A stretch of DNA of 64,000 nt from Dolomedes plantarius. Its lineage: Eukaryota; Arthropoda; Arachnida; Araneae; Dolomedidae. The notes below the pieces were generated by a model, which was given only the letters and a program-made list of their open reading frames with translations, had not been told where the DNA came from and made no database searches. The stretch is taken from the NCBI GenBank assembly GCA_907164885.2, contig OU015499.1, positions 163,951,629 through 164,015,628 on the forward strand. Reading direction: 5' to 3'. Both the position numbers and the translations under genes were made by a program. This document shows, in pieces, positions 26,901-41,200 of this stretch (within the stretch, counting starts at the first letter, position 1; each line of letters begins with the position of its first letter).

Positions 26901-29900
26901 CCATAAATCTAGAAAAGCTAAGACTTAAAATTAAAAATTAAGAAGAATTCCGATTACATTGATTATCTTGAATTACCTTTATACTGGATAATAAAATTAT
27001 TGTGTGATTCAGAGAATATTGGAAAACCGTTTTTGTCTTACAGGATAAGGTAATCTCATAACATTTTTCATTTTGTGCATCAAGTCAAATGATTTCAAGA
27101 TATCCTCATAGAATGGAAATATTTAGGTTAGAACTCTAGAATGCAGTTCAGCACTACAGGAAATCAGATGAAGATTAAGCTATACCTATTATAACACTTC
27201 CTGGTTAGAGAAAATCCAACCATCCTTCTCATAAACAATGAGTTAAAAAAGCAATAAATCATTTTTCATGATAGAGTATGAAATATTTTATTCTTCAGTC
27301 ATAAATGTATGCACTGGGAGAAAGTGCAAAAGTTTAATACCATATTTAACAAAATAGTAATTATAGTGTATACAAAAGAGTAATACTCACAAAAACAAAT
27401 TTTTTTTAGAAATAAGTAAATAAAAAATTATAATTTACAGTCATGTAAAATTCGGTACATGATGAAATTTAATCTGTATAATTCATATACAAACATAATT
27501 ATGTTCTTTTTATAAATTACTTCCCATAAGCTATTTTTCCTTTCCTAGGATATGAAAAAATAATCTTTCTCTACTCTGTACACTTAAGTTCAGGTGAGGA
27601 TACTGGCCAAACATTTATTGTCTTTATTATGAGCAAATGTGACAAAATGAAAAAGATATTGCATAACAAATGAGTTATTCATACTTTGAAAACAAACTGT
27701 ACAGTAAAATTCTTTTACATAAATCTCATTGCAGTATAAAGTATTTACAGACTGATACAGAGCATTTAACAATAGTAGATTCTTGAACTTAACCAGAATA
27801 CAACAAAATTCTAAAGATATCTCAGGTGTAGGGTTTGGATTAGGAGCATTTGGAACTTTTAGAACATAACTACTCACTTCTTGAAGTAGAGAGGTACAAT
27901 CAATAACATTTGTGACTATATTGCACAGTGTTTAATTTCATTCATGATTTTTTGTTTTTTGTTTTTATTTAAATTTTATTAAAAAATGTACACAATTTCT
28001 CATGAAAACATTTTTTATTATAGAGATAATTATAAAATATAATATTAGAAATGCTGATAATAATAGTATTAAATGATATTAAGAGTAAAAAATGGCAAAT
28101 AAGAAACAGTAAAACATTGTAGACCACATGGGTCAAAATGACCGCTTCAGGAGTTCTAGGTATACGTGTTTGATGGCAATCCTAGTAATACCTCAAAACC
28201 TGTCTCATTTTACAAAAGATTATTTAAGGGGCCTCTTAAAAAAGTTTACCTAAGGCCTTGAAAACCGAAGAGCCGCTATTGCCTCCTGTCATATATATTT
28301 ATTCACACAGATCTAAAGTGTGAAATAATTCTCACATATTAGTGACAAGCGAGAGATTTGTAAAATATAAACAAATCAAATAAACAAAAAATAAAAAGCA
28401 AGCATAGACTGCTAAATCACTTTAACTTAAAACCTACCCTAGCAAAGAAAACATAAAAGTTTTTCAATATATTTATTTACACAGATCTAAAGCGTGAAAT
28501 AATTCTCACTTATTAGTGAGAAGGGAGAGATTTACAATATTCGCAAAAATCTAAAAAAAGAAATCGACTAAAAACCTAAAATAATTTGGTGCTTTCCCTG
28601 TCCCTGCATTTTCACTGCTATGCAAATAAAGCACCTTGCGTGCTTGCAGTATGTAGCTTCTACACAGAACAAACTGATGAATCGATAGGAGAAATATGCC
28701 AAAATTGCCATTTTAGAGTAAAATCTGACTACAATTGTACAAATATTGTACTTCAGACATATTTTCTAACAGCTCTGGTGAATCAGAAATCATTGTATTT
28801 AGAGAACAAAGAAATGTGGAGGCTAGGTCATAAAGTTTTTTCAGGATAAAAAGTTATTGCTTATTCTTGTAGCAAGAACAATTGTCTGCCCCCACATTTT
28901 CACTGTTCTGCAGATAAAGCATATTTACACACCTGCAGTGTATAGCTTCTGTACAGAAGAGACTAAAGAATCGAAGGGAGAAAAATACCAAAATTAGTAC
29001 TTTGGAGTTAAATCTCACTACAACAGCATGAATGTTGCACTTCATGATGTCTTGCAAAAAGAGGCCTGCAAATTTTGAAAGTTTCTGAAAAACTCCTTTA
29101 AATAGTTGAAATGCTTAATAGAGCTAAATACCTATTGAAACTTGACTTACCAAAAGATTATTCGAAGAGATTTCATACAATGTGAAAGATACAAAATACC
29201 TACAATTTTTCTGCTAAGAAGACTTACATGTCTAAATCAAAACAACAGATTTTGGCTACTAGTCAGTGTTCTCTTTATAAAATTTTAAGAAGTCTGTGAA
29301 ACCAAACTCACAACAGTTTCACCACAGAATTAAAACAATGTGAGTAATCATAAGACAGCCTTAGGAATACTATGCACACTCCAGAATTTTGGGAAGCATG
29401 TTTACCAAATTAAAAAGAATATTCAATTACGAGTATGTGGATGAACCAATAATTAACTGAAAAGAAATGTTTGAGGTGAATTGTTTTTAACAAATAACAT
29501 ACAAAGCTAGACATGCTAGAGATGATTATTCCAGAGAATTCCACAGAATAAACATCGAAATTATGCATCGAAACTAGAAATTGCTCTGAGAGATATAAAA
29601 ATGATTCAGAATATTAAAACCTATAGTTTGGAAACCCTATAAAAATTCTACTACTGCTATAAATAATAACCACTGGCTTTTGAAATGCATATATTTATCT
29701 TAAAGGATATTTTTAACCATTCATATAACTATAGAATTGGAAAACGAAGCTTCTCTAGATAAAAATCAATTAAAACATACCTGAGGTCAACAATATCCCA
29801 ACAAAGAATCAAGAGCCTTGTAATACTGTCTATAGAGCATGTAGAAACTAAAATAAAAATCAAGTCAATATATAAATCATCTTGCAAATAAAAAATCTAG

Positions 29901-32900
29901 CAAAATTTGATTGTAAATAATTTTGATCTGTAAATAAAATATATGTAGTCTAGTTATTTCTTAGTTTTCTGTTCTTATAAATGTACATAAAAAAGAAAAC
30001 ATGAGCACCTTCGAAATTTTTGTTTTTCGTACTTCACATGAAATGTTTTTTCATTTATTGTAAATTAGAAGTTTGGAGGACCCTACCAAAATTTCTGCAA
30101 CTAGGCCACAAAATGACTAAGGTTGGCCCTGATCAAAATCATGAATAACAAGAACTCAATTGTTAAATTTTCCAGTGCAAAGTAATTTAGTGTTATACTT
30201 TTACCGTCATATATTTTAAGTTAATGCAGAAATTACTAAATTTTTTTAAACATTTAAATGTCAGAAACATTAAAAAATTTTGAAGTCAATTAAAATCTGC
30301 AAAAAAAATTTCTTTTTAAACAGATTTCTATAAATTATTAAAACAAGGTTATATGAAACTAACTGTCAACATTTACATAGTTATGTTTACAAAAAACTTG
30401 AACATGAAATACAAAGCTATCAATTAGACTGAAGAGGAAAGAAAAATCTTCTGGTAAATGATCAACTTTTATTCAGAAATTTTTTTCAAATAGTTTTCTT
30501 AAAGGAACTTATACAGAATGTGTATGAAAATTTCCCTCATGCAAAATGAAAACTTAATACCTTAAATATTTGTTTTGGAAACATTTATCTTTAACATAAA
30601 TGGTTTAATACAATCCTCAAATGCATGTTTTAACTTTTTCCATAAAGAAATATAATTCCTTTCATGCATATTCCATCACAGCATAATTAAACTACCCATA
30701 TCTGGTCTGAGGAAAATGGAGCACCAGAATTTTTAAAACTGTACTTTTGACACTCTAACTGCAGTTACTTTCTATTCAATGAATATTTTTTACCCCTAGG
30801 AGAGGTTGGCGCGGGGTAGGAAGTATATATATACTAGCACAACAAACATCAATTTGACTAATACTGATCTTAAGAACCGAAACTGTATATATTAAAAAAT
30901 TATCCCAGACATGAACGGCAAGAATGTAGTTACAAATTTTGCCAAAAATATCTATTCAGTATAAAGGATATGCAGTAAGAGAGCAGATAATTTAAATCTA
31001 GTTCTAAACTGACTGATGTACAATTTTTAGACTAAAAATTTTTAAAGTATCATATCAAAGCAGCCAGAAATATCAATTAATACAGATTTTGGAAATTTTG
31101 AAATATTTCTAACAAAGAAATCTTTAGAATACATGCTGCAGAGAAAATTAAACATTTTTAAATATAATATACTAATGTGTAGAGTTTTGATGTGTTAAAT
31201 AATTTAATTTTTCTTTAAAAAAATTTCAATTAAAAATATCAAGTATTACTTTTAATCATCCTCTTTGAAATACATTCATTTAAAACTTTAAACAAGCTTA
31301 ATATAATAAATTATGTACCTAAAATGATGAATATCTAGGAGTATTGCATTTAATGCTATTACCTTTATGTTTGATGTAATGAAAGTTAAGAAAGAAAGTT
31401 TTTTACTAAATCTTGTCAGAAAAATTTTAACACTGAATAAATACAGAAACAAATATAACTTAAAAAAATTATTTCAAATATAATTATAAATAAAAACTTA
31501 TTGGATAGAAGAATGATATGAGAAAGCAATAATGATTAAACTGTAGATTGCTGCTAATGGTACCAAGCACTCCGAAAGTTTAGTGCCAGTTCATTATTTA
31601 CATGAAAAATTTAGTTCTTTAACTAGTTCTATCTATAAGTTTCACATGAAATTAGCAGTGTATATGGGTTTTATTCTAATTTTAAAAAATTAATGCACAT
31701 AAATAATAGTTTCTTAAATTGAATAAGCTTTCATCTTAAGTTAATTTTGTACCCTTTCCTAAACACCTAAATTTCCTAAAACCTAAAATATAATTAATTT
31801 TGTTCTTAATTTTAGAAATTGACTTTTATACGGAACAGATGTGCCAGACGCACCTCCCTTGGCGACAAAAAACTTTTGGCGCCAACTAGTTGCCAAAAAT
31901 TTTTTGTCGTCAACTTGTCGACAAAATAGGTCTACGCAGACATTTTACGCTTAAAATAACAGATATACACAAAATATCAATAACAACCCAAATATAAAAA
32001 TAAATTCAAAACAAACTTACGAATGGCAATAAAAAACTTTCAAAAACATGACACAAATCCAAAATAGCTACTTTAAAACATACATGAATATATCTAAAAA
32101 CAGCTGTATTAAACTCCAAAACCTTAACAGAAATGCTCAGCCACTTATTTAAAACATACGCAAATATATCTAAAAACGGCTATATTAAAATTCAAAACCT
32201 AAACAGAAATGCTCAACCGCTACTTTAAAACATACGCAAAAGTATCTAAATACGGCTGCATAAATACAAAAACTAAAACCTTAAAATTAATAAGAAATTT
32301 GTTAGGTGGGCGGTGCTAAAAAAGTCAGTATAATACAACTAGTCAGTCCAACTAATAATAACTAATTTAAATAAACATAAAAAACACCTTGGTTAAATAT
32401 ATATTTCTTCATTAAACATATATTACAGCACAAATTCAAATGATCTATTTCCATTATATCGCCTCTATTTTAGGAACTAAAATCCCCTGATATTTCTAAA
32501 TTACACTAAATACTGCACAGATAAAAAATAAATGAACAAAAATAAATTGAAATATACAACAAGATTATTAAATCCAAGGTGCATCCTAGCTGAAACTTAA
32601 AAGCCGAATTCAAACCATGAAGCTGATTCAAACATAAATGAAAAATTCAAAAACCGTTGCCACAACATAATATTACTACACTAAAGAACGTTAAACAAAA
32701 CCATTCAATGATGCAAAACGCAAGACACACCCAAATCTGGCAACAACAAAATCCTAAAAGCAACAAAAACACAAATTGGCAATACCAAAGTAAAATCTAC
32801 ATCAAATGCTATCCAAAATACGTCATTAATATTTCGCAACAACATGGCCACCATACTAAATCACGTAAACAAACACACACAACTAGCCGTTCAAACTGGT

Positions 32901-35252
32901 TTGCCACAAAATAACAAAATCTTGCCAAAATCGCATGGCTACCACACCAAACACAAAATCGCCAACTTGACAACGAGGTGCGTCTAACACATCTGTACCA
33001 TTTTGTTCATTCATTGCTACAAACTTTTCACTTTATGTACTGTATTTTTTTCACTATTTTGTACTTATACGTATCTTTTTCTTGAAATATTTACATTTCA
33101 AGTTTTTAAAATTTTCTAGTTTTTAAAATGTTTTTAAAAATAAAATTCTTGAATTTTGAATATATTGTTTCCCTACAACATTTTCTACAACCTTGATACA
33201 TTTTGGACACTTTTTTTAGACTTAAAATTATTTTTTCCTGCTAAGTACTGTATGCAATATTTCTTTCTTAAAATATTCTACGGGTCTTTATTAGCTACTT
33301 ATTATTGACATTTCCTACAAAGTGTTGATTGTATTATAAAAAGTTTTAAAACAGTGTGAAATGGTATTTTCTTAAATCTCTCATAAAAAGAACTGCACCT
33401 TGTGGAGTTTAACATCCTTTAGCCAAACAGCACAAGATATGGAGCTCTTCCCCATATATTTTATCTTTTACCATGATTATTAACAGTTCAAAATCCTTTG
33501 TTTAACTCATAACCAGCAAAGTTGCTAAAAACATTATGTATGACTTGTATAATAAACTTATAAGTTTAGGATAAAAATTGTATATAAAATTATCAGATTG
33601 GCAATTTTTAGCAATCTCTTGAAATCATAGACTGTATATTTTATTTGCATGCCAAAATCGACCAAAAAGTATTAATCTACTTATTCGCGGAAAACAACAA
33701 ATCATGCCTGAACATACAGTTTTTAACAGTTTTAAAGTGTAACAGTATATAGTTCTACTCTCAATCTAAATAAGTTTTTAACAAGTTGGATTTGTATGGA
33801 AATTTGCATACATACTTTTTCTTATGCTCTACATTTATAGTTTTATTTTTTTTTTAAATCTATTCACAACTTTTTTTGCTGTAAATATTTACAGTTTTTG
33901 TTTTTTGCATACTCACTTGCCTCCACACTTGGGGCAAGTTAGAACACGAATCCCAGTAAATCATAGTTGCTTATAGCAAAACAAGTGGGGAAAGGGAAAG
34001 AATACATATTTCATGCTGAACAAAAAGTTTTTGTTAACAAATTTATGTTAAAAGTTCAAAACAAAAATTTCTTTTTCTCTAGCCTATGAATTCCATTTAC
34101 TATTTATTTACATCTTCTATACAACTCAATTTTTTTTCTTTAGTTATCTCAATATTGTAACAAATGAAAATTTCTATTAAATTTCAAAACAAAACAAAAT
34201 CTTTCCACTAGATTACTACTTAAATTTGCTATTTATTTGCATGCTCTATACTACTTGAAGGTTTTTGTAGGACCAAAAAGACAAGGAAAAAAATAGTTCA
34301 CCATACCTTCCAGGCCTTAGCTCTTCCAGGAACACTAAAAAGTCATCATCTAGTACATTCAAGCAATCATCGAGAACCGACTACAAAAAACTAGTTTATT
34401 TTTTTTCATATTTCTTTCTTTTCCTGGTAAATTTCACCGTTCTCACTTGTACCAACACAAAATTTTTATGGTGCAAGTGAAAACCTTCTAGTACTGTAGT
34501 AATTTCGCAAAAAAAAAAAAAAAAGGCTTTTATATATTTTATCTGTATGCTTTTTTTCTTAATGACAAAGACGGTATTTTTAAAATAACTCTACGTGATG
34601 AGGTGTATCAGTTATGACTTTTTAATTTTGCCAGTTCTCGAACTTGAGTACCTTAGTTAAAATGCAAGGGTTTAGTCGGTATAAAACTAAACATAATAGA
34701 TCGAATTTTTCTACAAAGTACACTTGATCTATTTTTGAGCTAAACTTTTTAGGGTTTTTAAGCCCCCGTTCTCACTTACCACACTTCACTCTATATCATT
34801 TTCAACAGCTTAACAAAACAGTTCTGTCATACAATACAGAAAAAAATACCTGTAAATTAAACTTACTTGACAGCTGTTTATATTTCCAGCATCATCTGCA
34901 GTGTTAATGTAGTCTGTAATCTATCCGAAAAGCTGCGAAATTTTGTTGTCCAGGGCACCACTTTTTACATTTAATTACTAAGATTATGGAGAGTTAATTG
35001 CAATCAGCAACATTAACCCCACGCTTTCGATGTTTTCGAGATACCGTTGCCAATATACCAACAAATAACGAAAACCAGTTTTCTGGGATATATCACTGTT
35101 ATCTGCTACCATTGGCATGAGTACCATTGGCATGATACCATTGGCATGATAACTGATGACATGATAACTGCTGGCATGATGACACTGATGACATGATAAC
35201 TGCTGCAAATGATGGCATGATAACTGCTACCATTGGCATGATAACTGATGAG

Positions 35253-38200
35253 GCACCTGGGAGCGAACTCCCACTCCTGCCTCGGTAGGGAGATGGCGTG
35301 TCTCAGTGCTCTCCTGCTTTCTTACGTGTTTCTTTGATTGCTTTCTTTCGGTACTATTATTGAGTCTGTAACCTTACGGAGAATTTTTATTCTCGCGTAT
35401 GTGTGACGGGCCTCTACTAAAGATGGACGTAGCTCACAGCAATCTTTCAATGGTGCGTATTTTTAAGCTTAACGTCGAAATGGCTTCGACTTCAAATATG
35501 GACACCTTCAAGATGGAGCTGCGAAAGATCTATCACCTGGGACCTCGCCGTTGTCATCATCAAAGACAAAAGTGGATTACCGGACATTTCTGCTCATTCA
35601 GATAAAGCTATAAGGATTTCCCAATTTCTGACGGACTTACACTACAAGCTGACTGCAACCGAAAAGGACTCTGAGGACCCTTCAAGGTATGTGGAATTTG
35701 ATTACTGCTTTTCTTGCTTGTAGTTGTACTGATAATGTGTTGAAGTTGGGTAAACATATTGAGTATCGCAATATCTGGCCAAAAAACCAGATAAGAACTA
35801 GGGAATTTAGTGACACTGAAAATGAACATGATAGTGTTAAAACTAATACTATTGGTGATGAGGAATCAAGCTTTGTCAGAACTATACAGAAAACTAAAAG
35901 ATTTGCGAAGAGGTCAAATATTGAGGAAGCTAGAGAGGAGGCTATTAGTATTAATAATCGTTTTAGTGTGCTATCGGTCGATGACGACGAAGTGAATGTG
36001 GAAATAGAAGTTGGCAATACAAAGAGAAAATCAAACTCCCAATATTTCTATATAACCTAATACCTTCAGAAGGTACCAGGGAAATTTATCATTTCAATGA
36101 ATTTCTGGGATTCATAGTTAGAATAGAAGCCTATAAATTCAAAGAAGGGTGCGGGCACAGTTGTAATTGCCAGAATTTTCACCACAGTAGCGATAACTGC
36201 AGGATGGATGCCAGATGTCTAAAATGTGCAGAAAACCATCGGACCAACGAATGCACCAATCCCCAATCTGAGAAAGTCGTCTGCGCTAACTGTGGTGGAG
36301 ATCACCCGGCAAATTATAAGGGCTGTTTTTGTCATCCCAAATACATTGCAAAACAACACTTTAAAACCATTAGAGACACGGGGAAGGTCAGTGAAGAAAA
36401 CGGAAGGGTGATACTTCACACGAACATGGGGAATGCATTTAAGACCGCAGAAACTGAACCAACTAAAACTTTCAATGCAAGACTTAAAAATAGACAATAG
36501 GGTCCCCCCTCCCCAGCAAACAAAGTAATATCAAACAATAACGTAAACACACTAGCTCCGGATTAAAACATAAATATTCCCACCGCAAATGTTGTTCCTA
36601 ATACTGAAACTTTAAACCAACTAGACGCGTACATAGATAGACTTAAAACAATAGAGAGATTATTACTCAGCATCCAAATAGCACAATAAGGGCCTGTTCA
36701 CATAGGAGTCCAGTGCGTTGCGTTAAGGAAAAGATGACGTTGAAAGGAAAATAAACTAATCATGGGCGTTACAAATTTCATTGCTAATCATTTGGAGGCA
36801 TATGATTGGTTTATTTTCGTCTCAACGTCATCTTTTCCTTAACGCAACGCAACGGACTCCTATGTGAACAGGCCCTAAATCTTACAACAAATTGTACTAA
36901 ATAACGTAATAGGTAATTTTAATCTCCCTATCGTCATGACTCTGATCCCGTGCACGCGCACTCTTATTTTTAATTCCCCTATCCACAGTCATAATACTGA
37001 GTTGGAACACTGACGCGCTTGAAACTAAAATTCATGATCTGAGGGACTCTCTTATTGATAATTCTATGGATTTGGTTCTTGTACAGGAAGTTAAAAACCG
37101 TCACGCCATATATTTTGAAATTCAAAATTATAATGTAATCCACACACCGCGAGTTGATAGCAATAATAATACCCTACCTTATGCAGGTGCGGCAATCTAT
37201 ATCCAACGTAACCTTAAATAGGACCATATACATAGCCTTCATTTAAACATCTACACCTTCTCCATAGAGATACGAACATATGCGCTTTACCCGGGAACAA
37301 ATTACATTTGCTTTTCAAAGTATTTGGTTTCGACTCGACATTTACCCAGTTATTTGTTTGATCAAATCTATATTTAAGTTGTTACGTCGATTCTAGGGCA
37401 GCCCGTGAAAGAAAACTACTGCATCAATTTACTCCATTTTAGTCTTAAATGAAATATTTTAATCTATATATGTGTTAAATTTGGTTTTTATAACCACAAT
37501 TTCTATCAATTAGTGATAAGTTTTAATTAAAAATTGCTTTCTGCGCATGCTCAGTGACATGTTTTAATCCGGCTGTAGATACTGAGCACGAGGCCGCATA
37601 AAATGTTAATTTGTTTCTACCGAGGAATTAATTTAGCTCTCTGTGTGTCATTTTTATTTTTAATTATGCTTGTGATATCTCGAATTAAACCTAACAGAAA
37701 TTGATTATTTCGTACTATTTCGGTGAAGCGCCATATTTCTCTTTATTGTGTACAATATTAAATTTTAATGTATATTTCACTATTCTCAGTATTATGATTT
37801 TCAACATTTTACTGAGTTTTACAGTTACTGAGTACACATACCAAGTGTTTAGTTTGTCATTGAGTAAACCAAATTTTTTTATTGGGTACAATAGTAATAT
37901 TTTAAACTGTATTTCTTTATTCTTAATAATGATTTTAAACATTTGGCAATGATGTGTAGGGCAAAATTTGTGTATTAGTACTTTTATTTACGGTCCAGCC
38001 GTCATGTTTTGACGGATACCAAGTAGTGCTTTATTTGAATTTTCGAGAGAAAAAGTATGAAAGTGTTGTGGATGATGCGGGATTAATGCTCCTAAACGAT
38101 GACACTCCAACTCACTCTTCGTACAGCTACAACACCTCAGAAGCCCTCGATATTTCAAAAGTAAATCGTCTCAATTTTCCCAGTTGCACCTGGACACTTT

Positions 38201-41200
38201 TAAACAATATTGTGAGCGATCGTTCTCCACTTTTATTTGAGATAAAGAAGAAACAGTGTATTCTTTTCAAACGCAGAAAATATTGCAACTTTGGTAGAGC
38301 GGACTGGAAATCTTTCGGTAGTGTTGTTGATACACTGACAGAATCCGAGACTTATATAAGTGATCTTAACTGGAACTAGCTTTTCTTCAAGAACACACTA
38401 TTTAATGCAGCAAAAAAGACTATAACTAGGGGAAATGCAAAGCATTACACTCCTTTCTTTTATCATAATTTCCCACTTTTGCTGCCTTTATTTCAGAGAA
38501 GAGAGAAACTGCGACAAGAATTGACCAACGTCAACATCGATCAATATCAAAATGATCTGAACAAAATCAACGCAGAAATAAAGCAGACTTATAATTTGTT
38601 AAAGAGAAGAAAGTCGATGAATCATGTAAAGGACTAGATGCTAGATCTTCCGTTTCGAAACTGTGGAAACTACACAAAAAACATCAGCAGATACAAACCA
38701 CAGAAGCAGAAATGTAATACTATCCTGGTTCAGAATGTGCACATCCCCAAAGACGAAAAGCATGCGGCTGACTTGCTTGGCGCCTACTATCCGAAAACTA
38801 GTGAGTTGACTTGCACTGATGAAGATAGGAAAATGAAACAAAATCTAGAAACCTCGCCCGTGGCTATCGCAGTTCTATCTGAGGGTTCACAACCATAGTG
38901 GACCAAGTCCAATTTTTTATAAATGGGGATAGTTAATGTAGGACTAACTTAAAATCATGTTCTATTCACTGCCATAGTGAATGAAGTGATTAATACGTTT
39001 TCTCTCCCAGAGATGGCCCTTGTAACAACAGTGGGTAAAGAAAGTTCATGAATGCTTCACAGCCATACTAAACCAAGTCCATAGGGAATTTTAACATCGA
39101 GTACAGTTGAAAAATATATTTTGTTTTAGCAAAGTTGGGGCCGTGTTTATAGATGTTTAACCAAAGATGACGTATCCGCCATTGTAGACTCCAGAGGCAG
39201 GCATACCCCTGAGAACAAAATTGATATTTTTGATGTTGTGGCACACATTAAATAATTTCCTGCTTATCAAAGTCACTATTCCAGGAAAGAAAATTCTGAG
39301 AGAAAGTATCTTCATGATCTTTCCATTCGAAAAATGTATGACAGGTATGCAGAGGAATGCATAGATAAGGATAAGGTCCTCGTGAAAGAAAAAATTTATA
39401 ATAAAATTTTCACAACGAAGTTCAATTTACATTTCAAGTTGCCAAGTACAGATTCGTTTGTGCGATGAAATTTCAACACAGTTGTCAGCAGAGAATGAAG
39501 GAAATACCATAAAAAGTCTTGAGACCAAAAAGGAACTTCAATTGCGGAGAGCAGAGCAGGCTAGAACCGAAATAAAAGGAGACAAGGAAAAAGTTTCAGA
39601 TGATAGATACTGTTGTACTTTTGGCTTACAGAAATCCCTTCCCTTTTCTAAAATCATAACACCAGTAGCTTATTATAAACGTAATCTCAACGTTTATAAT
39701 TTTGGGATACATTCCCTTCATGATAATATTGGATTCATGTATCTATGGGAAGAGACAGAGGGCGGAAGAGGCTCTCAAGACATTTCAAGCATTCTCTTAA
39801 GACATCTTAAAAATAATGCTGCATCTCATAAGGATATTGTTCTATACTCTGATGCCTGTTGTGGGCAAAATCGGAACATCAAAGTTTCCTTCACACCGCT
39901 AAAACTAGGTAATAGCACAGACATTGTAGCACAGAAAATTGACCACATATTCATGGTCTCCGGTCACTCCTTCCTTCCCAATGATGAAGAATTTGGAATG
40001 ATTGAAGTAGCAAGTCGTAAGAAAGAACATATTTAGGTTCCAAGGGATTGGAAGGAAACTATAATAAATGCAAAGAGAAAACATCCTAAATTTACAGTCA
40101 TTAATATTAAACATTCTGATTTCCTTTCTACAAGATCATTAGAAGAAACCATCACAAACAGAAAGGACACCGAGGGAGTTCCTTTAAATTGGCTGAATAT
40201 TAGATGGTTGCGAGCTATGAGAGGTTGTCCTTTCATTTTACAGTTCAAAGAAACCTTCAATGAAGATGTACCTTTCCGGAAAATAAATTTGCAAAAAAAG
40301 GCTCGTGAACGACAGTTGCTCTCTCTATGATCTGTTACTCAAGAGATATTGTACATGGGTAGGACAAAGATTAGTGTTGCCAAAAAGAAAGATATGATTG
40401 ATCATCTTCCATTCATTCCACTGATCTATAATCATTTTTTCAAGAACCTTTCCGTGGAAACAAATACTACGCTCCAGGACATTAGTTCGGTAAAAGAGAA
40501 AGATGATGACACTACAGCATACTGTGATTAAGAAAAGTTAAATGGCATCAAGAGTCAGGTTATTTTTTATTTGCATTGGAAAAGTGAATCAAGAATTAAA
40601 TTTTTATTCTTTTTCATTTACATAATGTATATTATTGTAGTTTTCTTTATAAATCTCTAACGTAGTATTCCTCCATGCAATAGAATGTTCATAGCCATAG
40701 CGAACCAGGTCCAAGTTTTTTACTGAAAAAAACAATATGAAACAGAAATATTTATTTCCCTTTTATAGATGCAGGAAAATTAAAAAAGATACAGTTTTAA
40801 CAATATAATGTCAAATTTGTCTTTACAATATCACTTGACTAGAATTGATTACACACAAAAAACTTCAAACCTTGATTTCTTCGATTTAGTTTAGATGGAC
40901 TTGGTTCCCTATGAATGTTACCCCCTCATCTAAGGCAATTCTCTTTTCAGTAAAACCTTCTTTTTCCATGAGATGGAAGAGGCAATGGACAATTTCGACT
41001 TGACCACATCTCCTGGACCCGATGGCATTCATGGCTAGATGTTTAGCATCTTGGCACTCGTACAAGACAGAGATTTCTGGACATCATAAATCAATCTCAG
41101 AATCTCAGGCGCCTACCGAGGAAGTGGAAATGAGCCATTATCAAGCCCATCAAAAAACCGGGCCAAGTGGATGGATCTCCAGGGAGTTATAGACCCATCA

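Larger units (their letters stand above)
1818..29098. repeat. Tandem segmental duplication, copy A
   Basis: From the LINE ORF1 remnant to at least 29.1 kb, this segment matches 35.3 to 64.0 kb in the same order and orientation. Anchors seen by eye: LINE RNase H (10.3 kb against 42.7 kb), Tc1 fragment (11.4 against 43.8), zinc-finger ORF (21.6 against 56.6), mini-exons (23.4 against 58.4) and the 287-bp tandem repeat (28.6 against 63.5). The match still holds at the last base of the window, so the true end is not seen. The left edge is unclear because A lacks the LINE 5' end that B keeps. Identity varies along the length, from nearly perfect (19.28 to 19.80 kb) to visibly diverged (LINE, zinc-finger helices). 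Confidence 0.93.
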